This document shows, piece after piece, positions 1 through 8,172 of a stretch of 35,674 nt of DNA (positions are counted from its first letter, which is position 1; every line of letters starts with the position of its first letter). A program made the translations under genes and the position numbers. Under the pieces are notes generated by a model. That model saw only the letters and a list, made by a program, of their open reading frames with translations. It was not told the origin of the DNA and made no database searches. Source of the DNA: Chthonomonas calidirosea (GTDB taxonomy: Bacteria; Armatimonadota; Chthonomonadetes; Chthonomonadales; CAJBBX01); NCBI GenBank assembly GCA_020722705.1, contig DYKI01000020.1:1-35674 (forward strand). The letters run 5' to 3'.

Positions 1-1343
1 CCGCGGACGCGGTCCCGTACCACCTGCCCGACCACTGCCCGGTCTGCGGCACGGTGCCGGTGCCCTACGAGCAGTTGCCCCTCAAGCTCCCCGAGGTGGA
101 GCGCTACACTCCCACCGGCACCGGCGAGTCGCCCCTGGCGACGATATCGGAGTTCGTCAACACGGCGTGTCCCTCATGCGGGCAAGCCGCTCGACGAGAG
201 ACCGACACGATGGGCGGCTTCGCGTGCTCGTCGTGGTACTTCCTGCGCTTCGCCGATCCCCATAACTCGCAGTGTTTTGCCGATCGCTCCAAGGTGGATG
301 CATGGCTTCCGGTTGACATGTACACCGGCGGGGCCGAGCACGCCGTGATGCACTTGCTGTATGCGCGGTTCTGGACGATGGTCATGCACGACGCTGGTCT
401 CATCGGTTTCGACGAGCCGTTCCCAACACTCCGCTGTCAGGGAGCCATGCTGGCCTACACGCCGGGTCGGGCTCCGCGAGCCAGCGAAGCCATCGGCACC
501 GATGAGGACGGCGATCAGATTGTGGACTGGATTCCGCTGAAGCCCGAGGAGATTCCGACGTTCCCGCCTGAGAAGATCATCCGGCGGTGGGTGCGGATGT
601 CCAAATCGAAGGGCAATGTTGTCAGTCCCGATGCCGTGGTCGCGAAGTACGGCGCCGACAGCCTGCGGGTCTTCGAGATGTTTGTCGCACCGTTCGAGGA
701 CAACGTCAGGTGGAACGACAAAGGCGTCGCCGGATCGCTTCGTTTCCTGCAGAGGCTCTGGCGCTGGGTGGCTCGGAACTGGCCCGCAGGACCGGGCGAC
801 GCGGCCTCGCCCTCAGCCCTTCAGCCTTCCGACGCCGATCGAGCCATCCGTCGGAAGCTCCATCAGACCATACGCAAGGTCAGCGAGGACATCGAGGAGT
901 TCCGGTTCAACACCGCCATAGCCGCCATCATGGAGCTGGTGAACGAGCTCTACCTGTGGGCTCCGGTTGAGGCTGACGCACCATCCCGCAACACCAACGT
1001 TGAACTGCTCGATGAGATCGTTCATGCCCTAACCCTCATGATCGCTCCCTTTGCGCCTCATCTCGCCGACGAGCTCTGGGAGCAGCTCGGCCATACCGGC
1101 TCGACCTATCGCGCCGCGTGGCCGACCTGGGATCCTGCCGTCGCCGCCGAGGATGAGATCACGATCGTCGTCCAGGTCAACGGCAAGCTCCGTGACCGCC
1201 TGACGGTTCCGGTGGGCACTGCAGAAGACGAGATCAAGCAACGCGCACTCGCATCGCCTAAGGTCGTCGAGGCGACCGCAGGCAAGACCGTTCGCAACGT
1301 CGTGTCCGTTCCCGGACGGCTCGTGAACGTCGTGATCGGGTAA
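1..1343 (+). CDS. leuS: Leucyl-tRNA synthetase, C-terminal part (5' end outside window)
   Basis: Class I aminoacyl-tRNA synthetase that charges tRNA-Leu in the cytoplasm. The reading frame is open from the window edge (first full codon at 3), so the N-terminal HIGH half lies outside. Visible: a CPVCG knuckle (36-50) followed by 'VPVPYEQLPLKLPE', a second CPSCG knuckle, 'MYTGGAEHAVMHLLYARFW', and the KMSKS signature as RMSKSKGN (594-617) with the usual 'VVSPDAVVAKYGADSLRVFEMF' continuation. Then come the helical anticodon-binding domain and the small C-terminal domain beginning 'EITIVVQVNGKLRD'. The stop is TAA. asnS follows after 47 bases on the same strand, so two tRNA synthetases are adjacent. 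The family assignment is secure; only the missing 5' half limits the annotation. Confidence 0.97.
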   Translation, partial: ADAVPYHLPDHCPVCGTVPVPYEQLPLKLPEVERYTPTGTGESPLATISEFVNTACPSCGQAARRETDTMGGFACSSWYFLRFADPHNSQCFADRSKVDAWLPVDMYTGGAEHAVMHLLYARFWTMVMHDAGLIGFDEPFPTLRCQGAMLAYTPGRAPRASEAIGTDEDGDQIVDWIPLKPEEIPTFPPEKIIRRWVRMSKSKGNVVSPDAVVAKYGADSLRVFEMFVAPFEDNVRWNDKGVAGSLRFLQRLWRWVARNWPAGPGDAASPSALQPSDADRAIRRKLHQTIRKVSEDIEEFRFNTAIAAIMELVNELYLWAPVEADAPSRNTNVELLDEIVHALTLMIAPFAPHLADELWEQLGHTGSTYRAAWPTWDPAVAAEDEITIVVQVNGKLRDRLTVPVGTAEDEIKQRALASPKVVEATAGKTVRNVVSVPGRLVNVVIG

Positions 1344-1390
1344 GCGGGTTTCGAAGCGCTTCGCACTGAGCCGCCGGAGGGGCACACAGC

Positions 1391-2782
<1,392 letters not shown>

Positions 2783-2786
2783 CGCC

Positions 2787-3494
2787 TTGCGGAAGAGCGG
2801 AACGTTGAGCAGCGAGGTCACGCCTTCTCCGCCCACTTCACACGACGCCGGCGCCACTCGAATCGCTCTGGCTATGGTGGCGATCCTGTGTGCTCTGTTC
2901 GGCGGCGCCTTCGTGTATGCCTATCGGCAGACCGCCGTAGCCGGGCGCGGAGTGGATGTCACGCAGAGCAAGAGTCCGCAAGCGAACACAGGTCTCGCCA
3001 ACGCTCAGGAGACCTCCGCTTCTGTCAATGCGATCACTGTGCACGTGTCTGGCGCTGTCCATGCCGCAGGGGTCTACGCACTTCCTCCGGGCAGCCGTGC
3101 AGTTGACGCCATCATGGCCGCGGGCGGGCTGTCCAACGACGCAGACCAGGATTCCCTGAACCTGGCGGCACCCGTCGCGGATGGCGATCATATCGTGGTG
3201 CCCGGGCTCGGGCCGCCCGAAGCGGGCCCCTCGGGAACCGCCAGGCCATCGGCAGGCAACTCTCGCTCCGCTCCGGATAAGCTCAAGTCGCCCGGCGACG
3301 GGACCGTGAACATCAACTCAGCGTCCGCCACCGAGCTGCAGCGTCTGCCGGGGATTGGGCCTGCCATGGCTGCGCGCATCATCGAGTACCGTAAGGAAAT
3401 CGGGCGATTCACCGCTGTTGAGCAGCTTCTGGACGTCAGCGGCATCGGCGAGAAGAAACTCGCCCGGATGAAGCCGTTCGTACGGATTCGCTAG
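2787..3494 (+). CDS. comEA: ComEA-like helix-hairpin-helix DNA-binding protein
   Basis: Membrane-anchored DNA-binding protein of the ComEA family, which binds double-stranded DNA at the cell surface during natural transformation. The 235 residues show an N-terminal transmembrane segment (about 24-46, 'RIALAMVAILCALFGGAFVY'), then an SLBB-type domain (about 82-140, 'ITVHVSGAVHAAGVYALPPG'). A Ser/Pro/Gly linker leads to tandem helix-hairpin-helix motifs at the C-terminus ('VNINSASATELQRLPGIGPA' and 'LLDVSGIGEKKLARMKPFV'). This SLBB plus HhH order is the classic ComEA layout. The start used is TTG at 2787; a second TTG at 2805 is possible. It sits 4 bases after asnS and 1 base before the next gene. 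No comEC or other competence gene is in the window, so the role in DNA uptake is inferred from family only. Confidence 0.85.
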   Translation: MRKSGTLSSEVTPSPPTSHDAGATRIALAMVAILCALFGGAFVYAYRQTAVAGRGVDVTQSKSPQANTGLANAQETSASVNAITVHVSGAVHAAGVYALPPGSRAVDAIMAAGGLSNDADQDSLNLAAPVADGDHIVVPGLGPPEAGPSGTARPSAGNSRSAPDKLKSPGDGTVNINSASATELQRLPGIGPAMAARIIEYRKEIGRFTAVEQLLDVSGIGEKKLARMKPFVRIR

Positions 3495-3495
3495 C

Positions 3496-4467
3496 ATGGC
3501 GCCATCGTCGTCCAACCCGGTCGAGCGAGTGGTGTGTCCCGCATGCGGCGCATCCGTACTCGCCGGTGAACCGACATGCTGGAGGTGCGGGGCGGCCATG
3601 GCTCGGCAGGAACATCCTCCGACCGGTCAGGACCTCATAGACTTCTCGGAGGGTGCTCAGCGCCCAGAGCCGGGCCGATCTCCGCGCCCATCCGCGCCGC
3701 CAACACCTCATCGAACGCTCCTGGGCGATCCGGCCAACGATGCCGACTTCTCCGCGCCCGGCCCATTGAAGCCTGTCGAGGTTGCTCAGGTCACACAGCC
3801 GACCCCACCGGAAACGCCTCCCATGAGGACGGCTGTGACATTGACGGGCGAAGTCGTGGAGTTGCCGGACTTCGCAGCGCAATCGGCCAGAGCGGCCGTC
3901 GAGCACGCTGAAAAGGCCGCTGAACCACAGACCCCACAGGCCCCTGATGCGCCTGCTCCGGTAATGCGGATCACCTTCTGCAAGACCTGCGGCATTCAGA
4001 ACGAGGAATCCGCGACTGTCTGTCGAAAATGCCGACAGCCGCTCGAGGTTATCAGCGAGCCGCTGCCCGATATACAGCCATTGCGGCGGTCATGGGGCTT
4101 CGACGTGCTTGGCCTCGCATGGATCGCTCTAGGTGTCGCCGCAGCGTACTGCGGGCAGTTCATCATCAGAGCCGATCCGGAGGATCCGGGCATCACATGG
4201 GGCGACTACCTCTGGACCGGCGTCGTGGTGTGCGTCCCGGGAGCGCTCATCTTCGTGCGGCACTGGTTCTGCAGACTGATGTTCTGGGCGATGACGTTTG
4301 CGAGCGCCATGATCTGGGCAGTGATTGGCTTCATCTGGCTCTATATCGGTCTGCATGTCACCGACAATGGCATGGTAGGTCTGATGTGGTTCGCTGCGCT
4401 CAGTGGGCTGTCGTTGATCAGCTATGTCACCGTTCGCCTGAACGATGAGTTCGATGCCGGAGGCTGA
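3496..4467 (+). CDS. Zinc-ribbon membrane protein of unknown function
   Basis: Not a recognised named family. The 323-residue protein has two treble-clef-like zinc ribbons: C14-x2-C17...C28-x2-C31 near the N-terminus and C162-x2-C165...C176-x2-C179 in the middle. They are separated by a Pro/Ala/Glu-rich, probably disordered linker. The C-terminal third (about 200-318) holds four hydrophobic segments, including 'LGLAWIALGVAAAYCGQFII' and 'MIWAVIGFIWLYIGL', so the ribbons should face the cytoplasm or the membrane surface. The ATG lies one base after the comEA stop codon, which implies translational coupling and a shared transcript. Such double zinc-ribbon/TM proteins are common in Armatimonadota and Planctomycetota and are usually left as hypothetical. 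Confidence 0.8.
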   Translation: MAPSSSNPVERVVCPACGASVLAGEPTCWRCGAAMARQEHPPTGQDLIDFSEGAQRPEPGRSPRPSAPPTPHRTLLGDPANDADFSAPGPLKPVEVAQVTQPTPPETPPMRTAVTLTGEVVELPDFAAQSARAAVEHAEKAAEPQTPQAPDAPAPVMRITFCKTCGIQNEESATVCRKCRQPLEVISEPLPDIQPLRRSWGFDVLGLAWIALGVAAAYCGQFIIRADPEDPGITWGDYLWTGVVVCVPGALIFVRHWFCRLMFWAMTFASAMIWAVIGFIWLYIGLHVTDNGMVGLMWFAALSGLSLISYVTVRLNDEFDAGG

Positions 4468-4536
4468 CACTCGCCCGGGCATGAAGCGCCGGCGCCGACA
4501 ATCGGCCCATAGGATTACAGCTTAAGGGAGACAGCG

Positions 4537-5829
4537 ATGACCGAGACCGAAGCCAGAGACATACTCGAACAGGCCATGAGCCGCGCGCAGGCCGACAGCA
4601 CAACGCTCGTGCTTTCCGGCACGAAAGAGGCGTCCACGCGCTTCGCCAACAACGCAATCACTCAGAATGTCTCCAAGGCCGATACGACACTGACGATCGA
4701 GGCGGCGTTCGACAATCGGGTCGGCGCTGCACGCGTCAACCAGCTTAACCAGGATGCCATCGCCGATGCCATGCGACGCGCCGAAGAGATCGCGAGGAAC
4801 GCCGCCCCCAACACCGAATACATGCCGCCCATCGAGCCGTATGCGGTGCCGGTGATTGCAGCGTGGGATGAGGCTGCGGCAACGGCCGACCCTGGGGTGC
4901 GCGCGGCTGGGATCGTCGAGGCGATCGGCGTGGCCGAAAGGGCAGGAACCAGCGCCGCCGGCAGCTTTGCGACCAAATCTGGATTCACGGCATTGCTGAA
5001 CAGCCGGGGCATGTTCGCGTACCATCGTCGAACCGACGCTCGCTTCGTGTGCACAGCGATCACGGACAGCAGTTCCGGTTGGGCTGAACGGTCCGCGGTT
5101 GCCATGGCCGACATCGCCCCGACCGCCATTGCCGAGCGTGCCGTAGGCAAGGCCCTGGCGGCTCGGAGTCCGAAGGATCTCGAGGCCCGCCCCTACACCG
5201 TCATCCTCGAACCGGCCGCCGTCGCCGAGCTGCTGGCCTTCTTCGCATGGTCACTCGACGCCAAGGCCGCCGACGAAAGTCGCAGCGCATTGTCGGGTAA
5301 GCTGGGCGAGCGCATCGGTGTGCCGAACCTCACCATTGTCAGCGACCCGAGCCGGCCCCAGTGTCCGGCCGCCCCCTTCGTCGAGGACGGCATGCCCGCC
5401 CCTGTCGTCACGTGGGTCCGGCAGGGAACACTCACGAGTTTGAGCCACTCGCGATACTGGGCGCAGAAGTCCGGGCGATCCTTCACAGGCCGACCGACAA
5501 ACCTCATCATGGACGGCGCCGAGAGTTCCTTGCAGAAACTGATCTCTCAGACGTCCGCCGGACTGCTGGTCACCAGGTTCTGGTACATCCGGTTCGTGGA
5601 TCCGATGAAGCTGCTGTTGACGGGCATGACCCGCGACGGCCTGTTCGAGATACGCGACGGTGAGATCGTGGGCGGCGCGAAGAACATGCGTTTCAACGAG
5701 AGCCCGCTGAGGGTATTCGAGAACATAGTGGCGATGGGTGTGCAAGAGCCGGCATCAGGCTACGCCAGGTGCCTTGTGCCCGCGCTCAAGGTGGACAACT
5801 TCGCATTCACAAGCGGAACGGCATTTTAG
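4537..5829 (+). CDS. TldE/PmbA-family protein (TldD/E protease partner subunit)
   Basis: Member of the TldD/PmbA (modulator of DNA gyrase) family. Known family members form TldD-TldE heterodimers that degrade unfolded peptides or mature modified peptides; TldD carries the metalloprotease HExxxH and TldE does not. The 430 residues contain no HExxxH, so this is a TldE-type subunit. Typical features are the N-terminal 'LVLSGTKEASTRFANNAITQ' region, a central 'RPYTVILEPAAVAELLAFF' segment, and the C-terminal 'LLTGMTRDGLFEIRDGEIVG' and 'MRFNESPLRVFENIVAMG' motifs. A purine-rich AAGGGAGA precedes the ATG. No TldD partner lies in the window. It converges with the anti-sigma gene, whose stop is 40 bases away; I see no convincing terminator in that gap. 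Confidence 0.9.
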   Translation: MTETEARDILEQAMSRAQADSTTLVLSGTKEASTRFANNAITQNVSKADTTLTIEAAFDNRVGAARVNQLNQDAIADAMRRAEEIARNAAPNTEYMPPIEPYAVPVIAAWDEAAATADPGVRAAGIVEAIGVAERAGTSAAGSFATKSGFTALLNSRGMFAYHRRTDARFVCTAITDSSSGWAERSAVAMADIAPTAIAERAVGKALAARSPKDLEARPYTVILEPAAVAELLAFFAWSLDAKAADESRSALSGKLGERIGVPNLTIVSDPSRPQCPAAPFVEDGMPAPVVTWVRQGTLTSLSHSRYWAQKSGRSFTGRPTNLIMDGAESSLQKLISQTSAGLLVTRFWYIRFVDPMKLLLTGMTRDGLFEIRDGEIVGGAKNMRFNESPLRVFENIVAMGVQEPASGYARCLVPALKVDNFAFTSGTAF

Positions 5830-5869
5830 GCGATCAACCCGCAGGTGCGCGGCCTGCATCGGACCTGTT

Positions 5870-6406
5870 CTACCGCGTTGCGGCCACCGGCGCGTCCCTG
5901 CTGATGGCTTCCATGGCCTCAACGCCGAAGGGCCGGCTGGACACGCCTGACCTGGCGAGCGAGGCGTTCGTTCGGATGTGGGAGGTCATGTACAGGACCA
6001 CTCCGACCGCAACGGCGACGGCCGCGGCAACGGATGCCGCACGTGCTGGGCGCGCCCACAGGCATGACACCAACGTGGACCACCGACCGCCGATGTGCGC
6101 CTGGCCAGTCGTCAACTGCCATTCGTTCCGAAAACTGCCGGAACACGCGGTGCGGACATCCTGAGGCGACAGCCACTCGTCCCGCAGCGATCGCATCTGG
6201 AGCTCGACCGCGTTCCATGCGGTGATATAGGACCGGCAGGACGGACAGTCTCGAATGTGCTCGGCCACATCCGACGGCATCGAGAGAGCCGAACGGGAAT
6301 CGAGCCACTCGTCAATCGCCCGCCGCATACGCCGGCACGAGCGTCCGCACGTCTCCTTCCGCAAGGGCGAGGCTCCTGCCGGGCTGTTCGATCGTCGGTA
6401 CGGCAT
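5870..6406 (-). CDS. Zinc-finger anti-sigma factor (single-pass membrane)
   Basis: Predicted anti-sigma factor for the ECF sigma factor just upstream. The start is placed at the ATG that overlaps the sigma stop codon as TGATG (6408-6404), giving 178 residues. A longer reading from 6433 is open but would overlap the sigma gene by 28 bases. The N-terminal half carries the ZAS-type motif 'HIRDCPSCRSYI' (H-x3-C-x2-C), which in the family holds zinc and grips the sigma factor. One transmembrane segment follows ('AASVAAAVAVAVGVVLYM'), then a short extracytoplasmic tail. Close to the start the protein reads 'SPAGASPLRKE', encoded by a copy of the dispersed CGGCAGGAGCCTCGCCCT element (6364-6381), which looks like an insertion into the N-terminal region. 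Confidence 0.85.
   Translation of the reverse strand: MPYRRSNSPAGASPLRKETCGRSCRRMRRAIDEWLDSRSALSMPSDVAEHIRDCPSCRSYITAWNAVELQMRSLRDEWLSPQDVRTACSGSFRNEWQLTTGQAHIGGRWSTLVSCLWARPARAASVAAAVAVAVGVVLYMTSHIRTNASLARSGVSSRPFGVEAMEAISRDAPVAATR
6364..6381 (-). repeat. Dispersed element copy inside anti-sigma gene
   Basis: Read on the minus strand this is CGGCAGGAGCCTCGCCCT, an 18-base perfect match to the copy at 10256-10273. It encodes P-A-G-A-S-P in the anti-sigma factor, the same reading frame (xAGASP) as in the dehydratase gene. Confidence 0.75.
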
Positions 6407-7008
6407 CACAGGCAGTCCGCCAGAGCAGCGCATAGCTTCGCGCGCCCTCGGTGCAGGCGCACCTTGACCGCGCTGACCGACAGATCCAGTGCCCTGGCCG
6501 TTTCCTCGACCGACATGTCCTCGAAGTAGAACAAGACCATGACCTCGCGATAGTTGTCCGGCAATGATGAAACCGCATCGCGGACAAGGCGGTTACGGTC
6601 GCCGACAACCAGGCTGCGCTGGGGATCACGCGATTCTGCCGGATCCGGGATACCTGCCCCGGCATCCAGCGGCTGCGACAGCGGAGGACGCCCACGAAGC
6701 TTGCGTCGGCACTCGTTCAAGGCGATTCGGTAGATCCAGCTCGAGAAAAACGCTCCCGGCCTGTAGCGCTGCAGCCCTCTATAGGCACGGACGAATGTGG
6801 CCTGAACCACGTCCTCGGCGTCCAGGGGGTCCTTCAGCATGCGCAAGGCGAACCGCAGCAAGCGCGGATGATAGCGGCACACCAGAAGATCGAACGCCGC
6901 ACTGTCGCCGTCGCGCGCGCTGATGGCAAGACGGTCCTCGTACTCGCCAACTCGACCCTTCGGCTCGGCGCCGGCCTCGCGTCCGACCGCCGTTAGCTCG
7001 TATGCCAT
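6406..7008 (-). CDS. ECF RNA polymerase sigma factor (sigma-70 family, sigma-24-like)
   Basis: Extracytoplasmic-function sigma factor of 200 residues, with only regions 2 and 4. Region 2 is seen in 'FDLLVCRYHPRLLRFALRML', 'DPLDAEDVVQATFVRAYRGL' and 'SSWIYRIALNECRRKLRGR' (core binding and -10 recognition). A variable linker follows, then region 4 with 'LPDNYREVMVLFYFEDMSVE' and the helix-turn-helix 'SAVKVRLHRGRAKL' (-35 recognition). GGAG lies about 10 bases before the ATG. The stop codon overlaps the start of the anti-sigma gene, the normal translationally coupled sigma/anti-sigma arrangement. A 24-base palindrome (7036-7059) lies in its leader. The signal sensed is unknown. Confidence 0.95.
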   Translation of the reverse strand: MAYELTAVGREAGAEPKGRVGEYEDRLAISARDGDSAAFDLLVCRYHPRLLRFALRMLKDPLDAEDVVQATFVRAYRGLQRYRPGAFFSSWIYRIALNECRRKLRGRPPLSQPLDAGAGIPDPAESRDPQRSLVVGDRNRLVRDAVSSLPDNYREVMVLFYFEDMSVEETARALDLSVSAVKVRLHRGRAKLCAALADCL

Positions 7009-7035
7009 CGTGCTTCGCTCCGGTAACGCACTATT

Positions 7036-7059
7036 CCCGTCGGTCTCATGGCCGACGGG
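7036..7059. promoter_or_regulatory. Palindrome in the leader of the sigma/anti-sigma operon
   Basis: CCCGTCGG (7036-7043) and CCGACGGG (7052-7059) are perfect inverted arms separated by 8 bases. On the minus strand the palindrome lies just downstream of a TATAGC that could be a weak -10, about 28 bases before the sigma factor ATG. It could be an operator or a 5' UTR hairpin. It could also be a terminator stem for the upstream dehydrogenase gene, but no T-run follows. The rest of 7009-7115 shows no gene. Confidence 0.45.
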
Positions 7060-7115
7060 TCGCTATAGTGGATGGACGCCCGCCGATCGGCCACGGTTCC
7101 GCCGTTCGCGGACGA

Positions 7116-8099
7116 TCAAAAGCTCATGCGGTCGTAGTCATCGAGGCTGATGCGGCTGAGCGGCGGCTCACCGCGGATGATCCGTGTCAGTTCGTCAATG
7201 GCCGCGTCGCCCAGACGCGGCAGATCGTCAGTGGTTGGCCCGGCGACATGCGGCGTCAGAAGCACATTCGGGAACGTTCGGAGCGGGTGGTCCGCCGGCA
7301 GCGGCTCGGGATCGGTCACGTCAAGCGCGGCACTGATACGCCCGGTTGCCAGTTCATCGGTCAATGCTGCCGTGTCTACGATCCGTCCACGAGCCGTGTT
7401 GATCAGAACGGATCCGTCGGCCATCCGAGCAAGTTCGGGGCGACCGAGCATGCCCCTGGTCTCCGGAATGTCGGGTGCGTGCACCGAGACCACCCGCGCC
7501 TGGGAAAGCGCCGCTTCGAGGGGCACAAGCGCGACATCCAGATCGGCCGCGGCGCTGGCCGTCATGAACGGATCAACCACCAGGACGCGACAACCGAACG
7601 GCCGTATCAGCTCGCGGAAGTGCCTGCCCACGCATCCGCACCCGATGAGCGCCACCGTCTTGTCGTACAGCGTCGCCGATACCGGCTTGCCACGATCTCG
7701 CCTGTAGAACGAACCCATGTTCCGCAGGAGGTGCAGAGCACAGGTCAGGGCGAACTCGGCTACCGTCCGGGCAATGGCCGATCGTGCGCTGGTGATGATC
7801 ACACCACGTTCGATCAGCTTGCGCGGGAACATCCGAACCGAACCGGCCGAGTGGCAAATCGCCTTCAGTCTCGGTCTCTCCCCGAGACGGTCCGGGTCGG
7901 GCGCGCGGACCCCCCACCCTGATAGGCAGTAGTCCGCTTCGGCCCACAGCGAGTTGTACTCCCCGTCGGGCAACGCGCGGCCATCCAGGCACATCACGAC
8001 CGATCCCATCTCGGCAAGCCGTTGCCTTGCGGCATCCGACATAACCCGACCGAACGCATCGGACGACATGGCCACCAGAATCGCAGGCTTTGTTGACAT
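7116..8099 (-). CDS. D-isomer 2-hydroxyacid dehydrogenase (phosphoglycerate-dehydrogenase-like)
   Basis: NAD(H)-dependent oxidoreductase interconverting a D-2-hydroxyacid and a 2-ketoacid; the substrate cannot be told from sequence. The start is taken at ATG 8099 ('MSTKPAILVAMSSDAFG') because AGGAG lies about 9 bases upstream and homology-like sequence begins there; the open frame continues to 8393 without family features. The 327 residues show the Rossmann motif GCGCVG (153-158) and the catalytic triad R237 ('INTARGR'), E265 ('DPEP') and H284 ('TPHVAG'). It is short for SerA, with no ACT domain. It is divergent from the glycoside-hydrolase-like gene, 73 bases away, and that spacer must hold both promoters. 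A role in sugar-acid metabolism is inference. Confidence 0.92.
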   Translation of the reverse strand: MSTKPAILVAMSSDAFGRVMSDAARQRLAEMGSVVMCLDGRALPDGEYNSLWAEADYCLSGWGVRAPDPDRLGERPRLKAICHSAGSVRMFPRKLIERGVIITSARSAIARTVAEFALTCALHLLRNMGSFYRRDRGKPVSATLYDKTVALIGCGCVGRHFRELIRPFGCRVLVVDPFMTASAAADLDVALVPLEAALSQARVVSVHAPDIPETRGMLGRPELARMADGSVLINTARGRIVDTAALTDELATGRISAALDVTDPEPLPADHPLRTFPNVLLTPHVAGPTTDDLPRLGDAAIDELTRIIRGEPPLSRISLDDYDRMSF

Positions 8100-8172
8100 T
8101 GGACGATCTCCTGAGGAGGACTTCGCCACCATGGACGCGGAACTATCGGCGTAAAGAACGAGGTTACTCACC

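Noticed and set aside
5830-5869. Terminator between the convergent TldE-like and anti-sigma genes
   Set aside because: Only a five-base GCAGG/CCTGC pairing is visible, without a T-run.
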